DNA of 52,602 nt, from the NCBI GenBank assembly GCA_040902305.1, contig JBBDXN010000010.1, positions 1-52,602 on the forward strand. The letters run 5' to 3'. The stretch comes from CAMLFJ01 sp040902305. GTDB taxonomy: Bacteria; Methylomirabilota; Methylomirabilia; Rokubacteriales; CSP1-6. The notes below the pieces were generated by a model that worked only from the letters and a program-made list of their open reading frames with translations, was not told the origin of the DNA and searched no databases. Every line of letters starts with the position of its first letter. Within the stretch, counting starts at the first letter, position 1. The position numbers and the translations under genes were made by a program. Below, in pieces: positions 26,226-33,203 of the stretch.

Positions 26226-26600
26226 ATGGCGGAGCAGAAGATCCGGATCACCGCGGGCCGCCTCGCGGTCGAGGCCGAGCTGAATGGGTCCCGGACGGCC
26301 ACCGCGATCTGGGACGCGCTGCCGCTCAGCATCGCGGGCCAGACCTGGGGCGACGAGATCTACTTCGGCATTCCCGTGAAGGCCACGCCCGAGGACGCCC
26401 GTGAGGTGGTGGAGATGGGCGACCTCGCCTACTGGCCGCCCGGCTCCGCGCTCTGCATCTTCTTCGGCCCGACTCCCGCGAGCTTCGGCGACGAGATCCG
26501 GGCGGCCAGCCCGGTCAATGTCGTGGGGCGGGTGCTGGGCGATCCCACCGTGTTCAAGTCGGTGCGCTCCGGGACCACGGTCCGCGTGGAGCGCGCCTGA
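26226..26600 (+). CDS. Cyclophilin-like fold protein (TM1367-like family)
   Basis: A 124-residue protein with MAEQKIRITAGRLAVEAELNGSRTATAIWDALP, WGDEIYFGIPV, EMGDLAYWPPGSALCIFFGPTP and VNVVGRVLGDPTVFKSVRSG. This is the pattern of the small cyclophilin-like beta-barrel family (Pfam Cyclophil_like). The family lacks proven prolyl isomerase residues and has no settled function. It is 13 bases upstream of the transaldolase, so the two may be co-transcribed. Confidence 0.82.
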   Translation: MAEQKIRITAGRLAVEAELNGSRTATAIWDALPLSIAGQTWGDEIYFGIPVKATPEDAREVVEMGDLAYWPPGSALCIFFGPTPASFGDEIRAASPVNVVGRVLGDPTVFKSVRSGTTVRVERA

Positions 26601-26613
26601 GATGGAGGAGTGA

Positions 26614-27264
26614 ATGAAGATCTTTCTGGATAGCGCGAACGTGAACGATCTGCGCGAGGGCGTGGCGATGGGCCTGGTGGACGGCTGCACCACCAACCCC
26701 TCGCTGATCGCCAAGGAGAAGCGCCCCTTCCGCCCCCTGGTGGAGGAGATCTGCAAGGTGGTGCCGGGGGACGTGAGCCTCGAGGTCGTGGCCACCGACT
26801 TCGACGGGATGGTGAAGGAGGGCAAGGAGCTGGCCCAGGTGGCCCCCAACGTGGTCGTCAAGTGCCCGCTCACCAAGGACGGGCTCAAGGCGGTGAAGTA
26901 CCTGAGCGGGGAGGGCATCCGCGTCAACCAGACCCTCTGCTTCTCCGCCCCGCAGGCCCTGCTCTCCGCCAAGGCGGGCGCGGTCTACATCAGCCCGTTC
27001 CTGGGCCGGCTCGACGACATCGGCCACGTGGGGATGGACCTGATCCGGGACATCTGCGAGATCTACCGGAACTACGGCTTCAAGACCCAGGTGCTGGCCG
27101 CCTCGATCCGCAACCCGCTCCACGTGGTCGACGCGGCCAAGGCCGGCGCCCACGTCGCCACCATGCCGTTCAACGTGCTCGAGATGCTCATGAAGCACCC
27201 CCTCACCGACATCGGCCTCAAGAAGTTCCTGGACGACTGGAACAAGCTCGGTGAAAAGATCTAG
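26614..27264 (+). CDS. Transaldolase / fructose-6-phosphate aldolase-like protein
   Basis: A 216-residue small-type transaldolase (TalC/MipB/Fsa family). MKIFLDSANVNDLREG, VDGCTTNPSLIAKE, VVVKCPLTKDGLKA with the Schiff-base Lys83, VNQTLCFSAPQALLSAKAGA, SPFLGRLDDIG and ASIRNPLHVVDAAKAGA cover the whole TIM barrel. It transfers a dihydroxyacetone unit between sugar phosphates in the non-oxidative pentose phosphate pathway, or cleaves fructose 6-phosphate; sequence alone does not decide. GGAGGAG-like purines precede the ATG. Confidence 0.95.
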   Translation: MKIFLDSANVNDLREGVAMGLVDGCTTNPSLIAKEKRPFRPLVEEICKVVPGDVSLEVVATDFDGMVKEGKELAQVAPNVVVKCPLTKDGLKAVKYLSGEGIRVNQTLCFSAPQALLSAKAGAVYISPFLGRLDDIGHVGMDLIRDICEIYRNYGFKTQVLAASIRNPLHVVDAAKAGAHVATMPFNVLEMLMKHPLTDIGLKKFLDDWNKLGEKI

Positions 27265-27280
27265 GCGGCCTCTCTTATAA

Positions 27281-27310
27281 CCCTCTCCCCTCCGGGGAGA
27301 GGGCAGGGTA
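27281..27310. repeat. GC-rich hairpin repeat, copy 3
   Basis: CCCTCTCCCC (27281-27290), loop TCC, GGGGAGAGGG (27294-27303), then CAGGGTA. It follows the transaldolase stop by 17 bases. The rest of the 214-base gap to the sigma factor gene (27311-27478) shows no gene; near its 3' end a 20-base piece resembles the 5' end of a tRNA but does not fold on. Confidence 0.85.
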
Positions 27311-27478
27311 CAGGTAGTCCGGGCCCGAATGGGGAAGCGGTGCCGGTCCAGCAGCTTGCACGCGGGGGTGGCGAAGAATCTCCCCGGTCCCGTGCGCCGT
27401 TTGTCGCGAGCGCGGATCGGACGTCGTTTCGCTCCACCCTTTCCGCCTTGCTGGGCGTATAGCTCAGTGGGGGCATAG

Positions 27479-28015
27479 ATGGACGCGGAGCGGGAACTGA
27501 TGGAGCGGGTGGCCAGGGGGGACCAGGGCGCGTTCGGCGACCTGGCCCAGCGGTACAGCGGGAAGCTGCTGACGGTGGCCGGGCGGCTGCTCGGGTCGCG
27601 GGCCGACGCCGAGGACGCCGTCCAGCGGGCGTTCCTCCAGTGCTACGCGGGGGCGGCGGGCTACAACCCGCAGTGGGCTGTCTCCACCTGGCTGTACCGC
27701 ATCCTCACCAACGTGTGCGTGGACGAGCTGCGTCGGCGGGCCACCCGCACAGCCTACGACGAGCGCTCGGCCGCCAGGCCGCTCTCGTCGAGCAACCACC
27801 GGCCGCCCGACGCCTACCTCGACCTGCACCGGGCGCTCGAGCGGGTGCCGCGCGAGGCGCGCGTGCTCCTGGCCCTCCGCTACGTGGACGGGCTCTCCTA
27901 CGGGGAGCTGGCGCGGATCCGGGGCATCACGATCAATACCGTGAAGAGCCAGCTCGCGCGGGGCAAGGCCCTGCTGCGGGATGAGCTCGGCAAGCGAGGA
28001 GCAGGCCATGAGTGA
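27479..28015 (+). CDS. ECF-type RNA polymerase sigma factor
   Basis: A 178-residue sigma factor with only regions 2 and 4. Region 2 spans about residues 5-90 (GDQGAFGDLAQRYSGKLL, DAEDAVQRAFLQCY, VSTWLYRILTNVCVDELRRR) and recognises the -10. Region 4 is at about 117-172 (LERVPREARVLLALRYVDGLSYGELARIRGITINTVKSQLARGKALL), with a helix-turn-helix for the -35. A GGGGG tract precedes the ATG. The next gene overlaps its stop (ATGAGTGA) and encodes an alkyl-DNA repair and sensor fusion where an anti-sigma factor would normally be, so it probably controls an alkylation-damage regulon. Confidence 0.94.
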   Translation: MDAERELMERVARGDQGAFGDLAQRYSGKLLTVAGRLLGSRADAEDAVQRAFLQCYAGAAGYNPQWAVSTWLYRILTNVCVDELRRRATRTAYDERSAARPLSSSNHRPPDAYLDLHRALERVPREARVLLALRYVDGLSYGELARIRGITINTVKSQLARGKALLRDELGKRGAGHE

Positions 28016-28739
28016 CGGCAAGATGCAGGCGCAGGACCAGCTCGACCGGCTGCTGGCGGACTACTTCCGGCCGGAGACGACGTCGCCCGTGGACGTGGGC
28101 CGCAGGCTCGCGGCGGCAGCGCGGGAGTCCGAGACCGCGCTAACGCGGCTCGAAGGCAAGCTGGGCATCGAGGCGACCCCGCGGGGGATCTCGCTCGTGC
28201 GCACCGGCCCGGCCGGGAAGCCGGCCACCGCGGCGGCGCGGAAGCTGACCGAGCAGGCGCGGGAGGAGATCCACGAGTACCTGCGGGGCCAGCGGGCGTT
28301 CTTCCGGGTGCCGGTGGATCTCGTCGCGGTGCCGGACTTCCAGCGTAAGGTCCTCGAGGCCGCCCGGCTCATCCCGTTCGGCGAGGCGCGCCCGTACGCG
28401 TGGATCGCGTCGCGCATCGGCAATCCCCGCGCGGTGCGGGCGGTGGGGACCGCGCTCGGCCGCAACCCGGTGCCGCTCATCCTGCCCTGCCATCGCGTGT
28501 GGCGGAGCGACGGTGGTCTCGGGGGCTACATCTTCGGCGGGGCGGTCAAGGGCCGGCTGGCCGCGCTCGAGCGGACCACCCCGGTGCTGGAGGGCTGCAC
28601 GAGCACGCGCATCGTCTGCCGCGTGGGCTGCATCCACGGCCGGCACATGCGTCCGGACAACCGGGTGGTGTTCGCCTCGGTGGACGACGCGCGCTCGGTG
28701 GGCTACCGGCCGTGCAAAGTATGCCGGCCCGCGGCCTGA
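28008..28739 (+). CDS. O6-alkylguanine-DNA methyltransferase fused to a C-terminal Ada-type zinc domain
   Basis: A 243-residue protein starting at ATG 28008 (AGGAG upstream, 8-base overlap with the sigma gene). Residues 1-40 (DQLDRLLADYFRPE) are a helical segment reminiscent of anti-sigma N-termini. Residues about 45-190 are the Ogt suicide methyltransferase: FQRKVLEAARLIPFGEARPYAWIASRIGNPRAVRAVG, acceptor loop LPCHRVW with Cys161, and GGLGGYIFGG. Residues 199-243 are the Ada methylphosphotriester domain: VC204-RVG-C208 and C236-KV-C239 match the zinc-binding Cx3C...Cx2C set, of which the first Cys is the methyl acceptor in E. coli Ada. Ada has the zinc domain first and an AraC domain between; here the order is reversed and no AraC domain exists. 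It may repair lesions and report them to the sigma factor. Confidence 0.9.
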   Translation: MSDGKMQAQDQLDRLLADYFRPETTSPVDVGRRLAAAARESETALTRLEGKLGIEATPRGISLVRTGPAGKPATAAARKLTEQAREEIHEYLRGQRAFFRVPVDLVAVPDFQRKVLEAARLIPFGEARPYAWIASRIGNPRAVRAVGTALGRNPVPLILPCHRVWRSDGGLGGYIFGGAVKGRLAALERTTPVLEGCTSTRIVCRVGCIHGRHMRPDNRVVFASVDDARSVGYRPCKVCRPAA

Positions 28740-29455
28740 TCCGGGCGCCGTCGCTCCAGACGCGACTGCAGCGGATCGCCTGGAACGAGGTCAGCCAAGC
28801 CCTGGACGACCGGGGCTGGGCCACCACGCCGCCGCTGCTCACCGCCGCCGAGTGCGCGGAGCTGATCCGCCTCTACCCCGAGGAGCGCCGCTTCCGCAGC
28901 CGCGTGGACATGGCGCGTTTCCGCTTCGGGGAGGGGGAGTACAAGTACTTCGCGAACCCGCTGCCCCCCGTGGTGCTCGGGCTGCGCCGCCACGCCTATC
29001 CGCACCTGGCGCCGATCGCGAGCGGCTGGGAGAATACGCTCGGGGCCGAGCGTCGCTACCCGGCCGAGCTCGACGAGTTCCTCGCGGTCTGTGCCGAGCA
29101 CGGCCAGACCAAGCCCACCCCGCTGCTGCTGCGCTACGAGGCCGGCGGCTACAACTGCCTCCATCATGATCTCTACGGCGACGTGGCCTTCCCGCTCCAG
29201 ATGACCTGCCTGCTGAGCCGTCCGGGGCAGGATTTCACGGGCGGCGAGTTCCTGCTGGTCGAGCAGCGGCCGCGGGCGCAATCGACCGGGTCGGTGGTTC
29301 CGCTCGAGCGCGGCCAGATTGTGATCTTTGCGACGCGCCATCGGCCGGCGCGCGGGGCACGCGGCGCTTACCGTGTCACCTTGCGCCACGGGGTCAGCCG
29401 CGTTGCTTCAGGGGAGCGGTATACGCTTGGCGTGATCTTTCACGACGCGAAGTAG
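28721..29455 (+). CDS. 2-oxoglutarate/Fe(II) dioxygenase, Oxygenase-NA type (AlkB-like DNA repair)
   Basis: A 244-residue protein starting at ATG 28721, overlapping the Ogt-Ada gene by 19 bases. It contains LLRYEAGGYNCLHHDLYGDVAFPLQMTCLLSRPGQDFTGGEF and a C-terminal LRHGVSRVASGERYTLGVIFHD block, the pattern of the family annotated as oxygenase acting on damaged nucleic acid (COG3826/PF09859). Likely iron ligands are His148 and Asp150 (HxD) and His223. Such enzymes oxidatively remove alkyl groups from bases. Third in the operon, it complements the direct-transfer enzyme before it. Confidence 0.92.
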   Translation: MPARGLIRAPSLQTRLQRIAWNEVSQALDDRGWATTPPLLTAAECAELIRLYPEERRFRSRVDMARFRFGEGEYKYFANPLPPVVLGLRRHAYPHLAPIASGWENTLGAERRYPAELDEFLAVCAEHGQTKPTPLLLRYEAGGYNCLHHDLYGDVAFPLQMTCLLSRPGQDFTGGEFLLVEQRPRAQSTGSVVPLERGQIVIFATRHRPARGARGAYRVTLRHGVSRVASGERYTLGVIFHDAK

Positions 29456-29523
29456 GCCCCTCACCCTGCGGCCCCTCACCCTGCGGCCCCTCACCCTGCC
29501 CTCTCCCCAGAGGGGAGAGGGTG
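29456..29523 (+). repeat. GC-rich hairpin repeat, copy 4
   Basis: Three 15-bp units of GCCCCTCACCCTGCG type are followed by CCCTCTCCCC (29499-29508), loop AGA, GGGGAGAGGG (29512-29521). It lies between the convergent ends of the dioxygenase and the luciferase-like gene, where it could form a bidirectional RNA hairpin. Confidence 0.88.
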
Positions 29524-29558
29524 GAGTATGAGTACTCCCTCACCCCCGGGAGGGGGGC

Positions 29559-30476
29559 TCAGATATGCGGGCGGATGTCGGCGGCGAAGGTCTCGTAGAT
29601 GCCGATCATGTCGTCGAGGTCTCGGTAGCGCGTCTCCAGCAGGATCGAGTCCACGCCGAGGTCGCGGAAGGCGAGCAGGTCCGCAAGCATCTGCTCGCGC
29701 GAGCCTTGCAGCGGCTTGCGGTCAGAACCAAGCGGCGCGCTTCGCAACGACAGGCCGGCGCGCACGCTGATCGTGAGCTGGTCGAATGGGCGCTTCTGCC
29801 GCGCGCACTCTTCGCGGAGCCGGGCGATGTCGGCCTTCAGGGCTTCGGGCGCGATGAAGGCGGCGTGCCAGCCGTCGCCGAGCTCGACGACGCGGCGCAG
29901 GGCGCGGGGGGTATGGCCGCCGACCAGGATCGGGATGTCGCCGCGCGTCGGCTTGGGGAAGACGCCGATCTCGTCGAACGAGAAGAACTCGCCGTGGTGT
30001 GCGGTGCGCGCGTCGCGCCAGCACGCGCGCATGACGGTGAGGGCTTCGTCGCTCCAGGCGCCGCGGCGATCGTAGTTGCCGCCCAGCAGCTCGATCTCCT
30101 CGCGCATCCAGCCCACGCCCACCCCGAGCACCAGGCGGCCCTCGGAGAGGTGGTCGAGGGTGGCGGCCATCTTCGCAGCCATGACCGGGTTCCGGTGGGG
30201 GAGCACCAGGATGCTGGTGCCGAGCTGCACGCGCTCGGTGACACCCGCCACCAGGGCGAGCGTCGTGAGCGGCTCGAGGAACGGCACCTCGGGGGCGAGC
30301 GGAAACTTGCCGGTCGGGCTGTAGGGGTAACGTGACGCGATCCGGTGCGGGATCACCACGTGGTCGCTCGCCCACAGGGAGTCGTAGCCGAGGGCCTCCA
30401 TGCGGCGCGCGAAGGTGAGCACGCTGTGGCGCGTGCCGATGGGCCCGAACATGGGGAGATGGCAGCCGATCTTCAT
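29559..30476 (-). CDS. LLM-class flavin/F420-dependent oxidoreductase
   Basis: A 305-residue luciferase-like TIM barrel: MKIGCHLPMFGPIG, MEALGYDSLWASDHVVIP, RVQLGTSILVLPHRNPVMAAKMAATLDHLSEGRLVLGVGVGWMREE, and IPILVGGHTPRALRRVVELGDGWH. Family members use FMN or F420 to oxidise alcohols, alkanes or thioethers or to reduce double bonds; substrate and cofactor cannot be told. Its ATG overlaps the stop of the upstream AMP ligase by 4 bases (ATGA), so the two are translationally coupled. Confidence 0.9.
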   Translation of the reverse strand: MKIGCHLPMFGPIGTRHSVLTFARRMEALGYDSLWASDHVVIPHRIASRYPYSPTGKFPLAPEVPFLEPLTTLALVAGVTERVQLGTSILVLPHRNPVMAAKMAATLDHLSEGRLVLGVGVGWMREEIELLGGNYDRRGAWSDEALTVMRACWRDARTAHHGEFFSFDEIGVFPKPTRGDIPILVGGHTPRALRRVVELGDGWHAAFIAPEALKADIARLREECARQKRPFDQLTISVRAGLSLRSAPLGSDRKPLQGSREQMLADLLAFRDLGVDSILLETRYRDLDDMIGIYETFAADIRPHI

Positions 30477-32080
30477 CGAGCGCCGGAGGCGTAGACGATG
30501 CGGTCGCCCAGCTCGTCGCGCGCGATCATCTCCCCCAGGCGCGAGCGCTGGATCTTGCCCGACGAGGTCTTGGGGATCGTGCTGGGGCGGACCAGGAGCA
30601 CGCGGGCGGGGCGGTGGCCGCGGCCCTCGCGCACGCGCTGGACGATGTCCCGGACGAGGCGGGAGAGATCCTGCGGGTCGGCCGCCTGCTCGCGCACCTC
30701 GGCCACCACGTGCAGGCGCTGGGTGCCGGTGCGGTCGCTCTCCACGCCCACCGCGGCGGAGTAGCGCACGCCGGCCACGTGGTCCACGATCTCCTCGATG
30801 TCGGCGGGGATCACGTTCTCCCCGCCCAGGATGATCACGTCCTTGAGCCGGCCGGTGACGTACAGGAAGCCCTCCGGGTCCACGAAGCCGAGATCGCCGG
30901 TGCGGAGCCAGCCGTCGGGGGAGAGCACCTTCCGGGTGGCCTCGGGGTTGTTGTGGTAGCCCATCATCACCCCGGGGCTCTGCACGCAGATCTCCGCCTC
31001 CACGCCGGCCTTGACCTCTTCGTCGCCGTCCATGATGCGCACCCGCACGCCGCGGCAGGGCCGGCCCACCGAGAGGAACCTGCCGGAGGCGTCCAGCCGC
31101 CGCGGGGTCTGGCGGGGCCAGATGGCCACCGCGAGGGTGGCCTCAGCCAGGCCGTAGCAGGGGGTGATCAGGTTCTCCGCCTCGAACTTCTCCTCGAACG
31201 CCTCGATCGTGCTCACGCGCACCGGCTCCGCGCCGGAGAGCGCCTGCTTGAGCGAGGAGAGATCGAGGCCGGCGGTGTCCGAGATGTTGCGCACGCAGTT
31301 GCGGTAGCCGAAGTCGGGCGACACCGTGAAGGTGGCGCCGACCTGGGTGACCAGCTCGAGCCAGACGCGCGGGTTCTTGAGATCGGGCGGCAGGAGATGG
31401 AGCGCCGCTCCGTTCCAGGGGGGCGTGAAGGCGCAGCCGATGAGGCCCATGTCGTGATAGAGCGGCAGCCAGGAGACCACCACGTCGTCCCGGGTGAGCT
31501 GGGCGGCCTCCGCCATGAACTCGACGGTCCGCACCACGTTGGCGTGGCTCAGGACCACCCCGCGGGGCTGCCCGGTGCTGCCCGAGGTGTACTGAATGAA
31601 GGCGACGTCGCCGGTGGACGCGTCGGGGAAGGGCGGGGGGGGATCGTCCACCTCGAGATCGCTCGGCTCGAGCACGTGCCGGATATTGGCCGCCCCGGCC
31701 TGCGATTCCTCCACGCCCTTGCGGAACCACCCGATGGTGGCCACCACCTTCGCTTCGGAGTCGCGGAAGATGTTGGCGGTGGCCTCCACCCCGAGGGTGG
31801 GGTAGAGGGGGACCGGGACCGCGCCCAGACGGAGCGCGCCGAAGAAGGTGTAGAAGAATTCGGCGCAGGTGGGATAGATGAGGCACACCTTGTCGCCGCG
31901 GTCGATGCCGGCCCGGCGCAGCCCGGCGGCGTAGCGCGCGCTCTCCCGCCACAGGCGCCCGTACGTCACCGCCTCGCCGAAGAGGTGGAAGTACGGGGTC
32001 TCGGGGTCCCGGGCGGCCCGGCCCCCCATCAGCTCGGTCAGGGTGGCCGGGATCGGCGCTCCTGGCTTCACGGGCGGCAT
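30473..32080 (-). CDS. Fatty-acyl-AMP ligase/acyl-CoA synthetase-like enzyme
   Basis: A 535-residue adenylating enzyme with intact motifs: FIQYTSGSTGQPRGVVLSH, WLPLYHDMGLIGCAFTP, TPCYGLAEATLAVA, GWLRTGDLGFVDPEGFLYVTGRLKDVIILGGENVIPADIE and a C-terminal PKTSSGKIQRSRL with the catalytic Lys. The PLYHDMGLIG and YGLAEATL segments resemble fatty-acyl-AMP ligases that load carrier proteins, so it may make acyl-AMP rather than acyl-CoA. No carrier protein gene was found nearby. It is probably expressed with the LLM gene, and perhaps with PIG-L, which lies 59 bases upstream. Confidence 0.92.
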   Translation of the reverse strand: MPPVKPGAPIPATLTELMGGRAARDPETPYFHLFGEAVTYGRLWRESARYAAGLRRAGIDRGDKVCLIYPTCAEFFYTFFGALRLGAVPVPLYPTLGVEATANIFRDSEAKVVATIGWFRKGVEESQAGAANIRHVLEPSDLEVDDPPPPFPDASTGDVAFIQYTSGSTGQPRGVVLSHANVVRTVEFMAEAAQLTRDDVVVSWLPLYHDMGLIGCAFTPPWNGAALHLLPPDLKNPRVWLELVTQVGATFTVSPDFGYRNCVRNISDTAGLDLSSLKQALSGAEPVRVSTIEAFEEKFEAENLITPCYGLAEATLAVAIWPRQTPRRLDASGRFLSVGRPCRGVRVRIMDGDEEVKAGVEAEICVQSPGVMMGYHNNPEATRKVLSPDGWLRTGDLGFVDPEGFLYVTGRLKDVIILGGENVIPADIEEIVDHVAGVRYSAAVGVESDRTGTQRLHVVAEVREQAADPQDLSRLVRDIVQRVREGRGHRPARVLLVRPSTIPKTSSGKIQRSRLGEMIARDELGDRIVYASGAR

Positions 32081-32139
32081 TCTAGCGAATGCGCCCGGGC
32101 CGGGAAAGCATTCTCACCGGACCGCCATACCGGGCCCGG

Positions 32140-32856
32140 CTAGCGGTCGAGCGAGATGAGCTCGAAGGTCTCGGCGTAGGCGTAGCCCTTGGGCCGGCCG
32201 AGCTCGGCGCCCCGCTCGCGGACCCGCTTCTCCACCGCGGCGAAGTCCCGGAACTGGCTCGCGTGGCAGGACAGGGCCTTGATCTTCAGGTCGATCGTGT
32301 CGGAGATGTCCACCACCAGCTCGGGATTCTCCCACCACATCATGTAGACCTCGCGGACCTTGTGGGGCTCGAGGCCCTGCGCGAGCAGCTCCGGGAAGGC
32401 CAGGTGGTCGCGAGCCAGGGGATAGACGCAGTCGAGCGCGATGCCGGCCACCGTGCGGTGGTCGCGATGCGAGGCGCCCAGGTTCTTGGTGCGGTGCGGG
32501 TTCTGGATGATGAGGCGATCCGGCCGGTGACGCCTTATCGCGGCGGTGACCGCCAGGCGCGACTCCCGCGTGTCCTCGACTTCGCAATCGGGGAAGCCCA
32601 GGAACTCGACCGTCTCCACCCCCAGCACCCGCGCCGCGTTGCGCTGCTCGTCCTCTCGGATGCGGGCCAGGCGCTCGGGGGTCATGGTCCGGTCGCTCGA
32701 TCCCTTGTTGCCGCTGGTGACGATGCAGTAGGCGACGTGCATGCCTTCGCGCACGAGCCTGGCGACGGTGCCCCCCGCGCCGAACTCGGAGTCGTCGGGG
32801 TGGGCGGTGAGGATCAGCGCTCGCTGGATCGGCGGGGTTTGGGACGCGTCGGGCAT
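32140..32856 (-). CDS. PIG-L/LmbE family deacetylase
   Basis: A 238-residue zinc hydrolase. The metal-binding motif AHPDDSEFGAGG lies at about residues 18-29 and SHRDHRTVAG gives the second His; LIIQNPHRTKNL and MWWENPE are also typical. The family removes N-acetyl groups from sugars, for example N-acetylglucosaminyl inositol, mycothiol or bacillithiol precursors. AGGAG is located 12 bases before the ATG. The substrate is not evident from its neighbours. Confidence 0.92.
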   Translation of the reverse strand: MPDASQTPPIQRALILTAHPDDSEFGAGGTVARLVREGMHVAYCIVTSGNKGSSDRTMTPERLARIREDEQRNAARVLGVETVEFLGFPDCEVEDTRESRLAVTAAIRRHRPDRLIIQNPHRTKNLGASHRDHRTVAGIALDCVYPLARDHLAFPELLAQGLEPHKVREVYMMWWENPELVVDISDTIDLKIKALSCHASQFRDFAAVEKRVRERGAELGRPKGYAYAETFELISLDR

Positions 32857-32891
32857 GGAGGGTGCTCCTTTCGTGGGGCCATTTTACCCTA

Positions 32892-32944
32892 GGGCCCCTC
32901 ACCCTGGGCCCCTCACCCTGCCCTCTCCCCGGAGGGGAGAGGGG
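32892..32944 (+). repeat. GC-rich hairpin repeat, copy 5
   Basis: Two 14-bp units GGGCCCCTCACCCT (32892-32905, 32906-32919) precede CCCTCTCCCC (32921-32930) and GGGGAGAGGGG (32934-32944). It lies between the divergent PIG-L gene and the small membrane protein gene, so it sits in a promoter region rather than at a gene end. Confidence 0.87.
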
Positions 32945-32981
32945 TGTGAGGAAGAAGGGCTCTTCAGGAGGGTCCGCTATA

Positions 32982-33203
32982 ATGCGGCGGGTGACCACGC
33001 GGACCATCGGCGTCGTGCTGCTCGCGCTCCTGCTCGCGGGCTTTCTCCTCCTCGGCGCGCTGCCCAACCAGGTGGCGGACATCCGCGTCGCCGGGCTCGC
33101 GCTGCTCTGGTGGTACGGCGGGGTGCTCGCGCCGGTGCTGGCCGTGCTCGTCGCGATCCGCTGGCTGGCCGAGCCGTTGCCCACATCGCCGCCCGACGAA
33201 TGA
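32982..33203 (+). CDS. Small membrane protein, unknown
   Basis: A 73-residue protein with two hydrophobic helices (about residues 8-28 and 36-62) separated by a short loop containing NQVADIRVAG. AGGAGGG lies 9 bases before ATG 32982. A TATAAT (32978-32983) overlaps this ATG, so a later GTG at 32991 is an alternative start. The stop overlaps the next start (ATGA), so it probably works with the larger membrane protein after it. No family recognised. Confidence 0.7.
   Translation: MRRVTTRTIGVVLLALLLAGFLLLGALPNQVADIRVAGLALLWWYGGVLAPVLAVLVAIRWLAEPLPTSPPDE

Noticed and set aside
27281..27310. GC-rich hairpin as an intrinsic terminator of the transaldolase gene
   Set aside because: No run of T follows the stem, and the same element appears inside an operon, a promoter region and a gene; it is a dispersed repeat, though termination cannot be excluded.
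27453..27480. tRNA-like 5' end GGGCGTATAGCTCAGTGGGG before the sigma factor gene
   Set aside because: It matches an acceptor strand and D-arm start, but no D-stem partner, anticodon arm, T-arm or 3' acceptor strand follows; the next bases are the sigma factor start. At most a tRNA fragment; its G run serves as the ribosome-binding site.
28008..28739. Full Ada regulator
   Set aside because: There is no AraC-type DNA-binding domain; only the Ogt and zinc domains are present, in reversed order.
32978..32983. TATAAT as a leaderless promoter of the small membrane protein gene
   Set aside because: It overlaps ATG 32982, which has a good AGGAGGG ribosome-binding site; a leaderless start at GTG 32991 is possible but less supported, so it was left out of the leaderless set.
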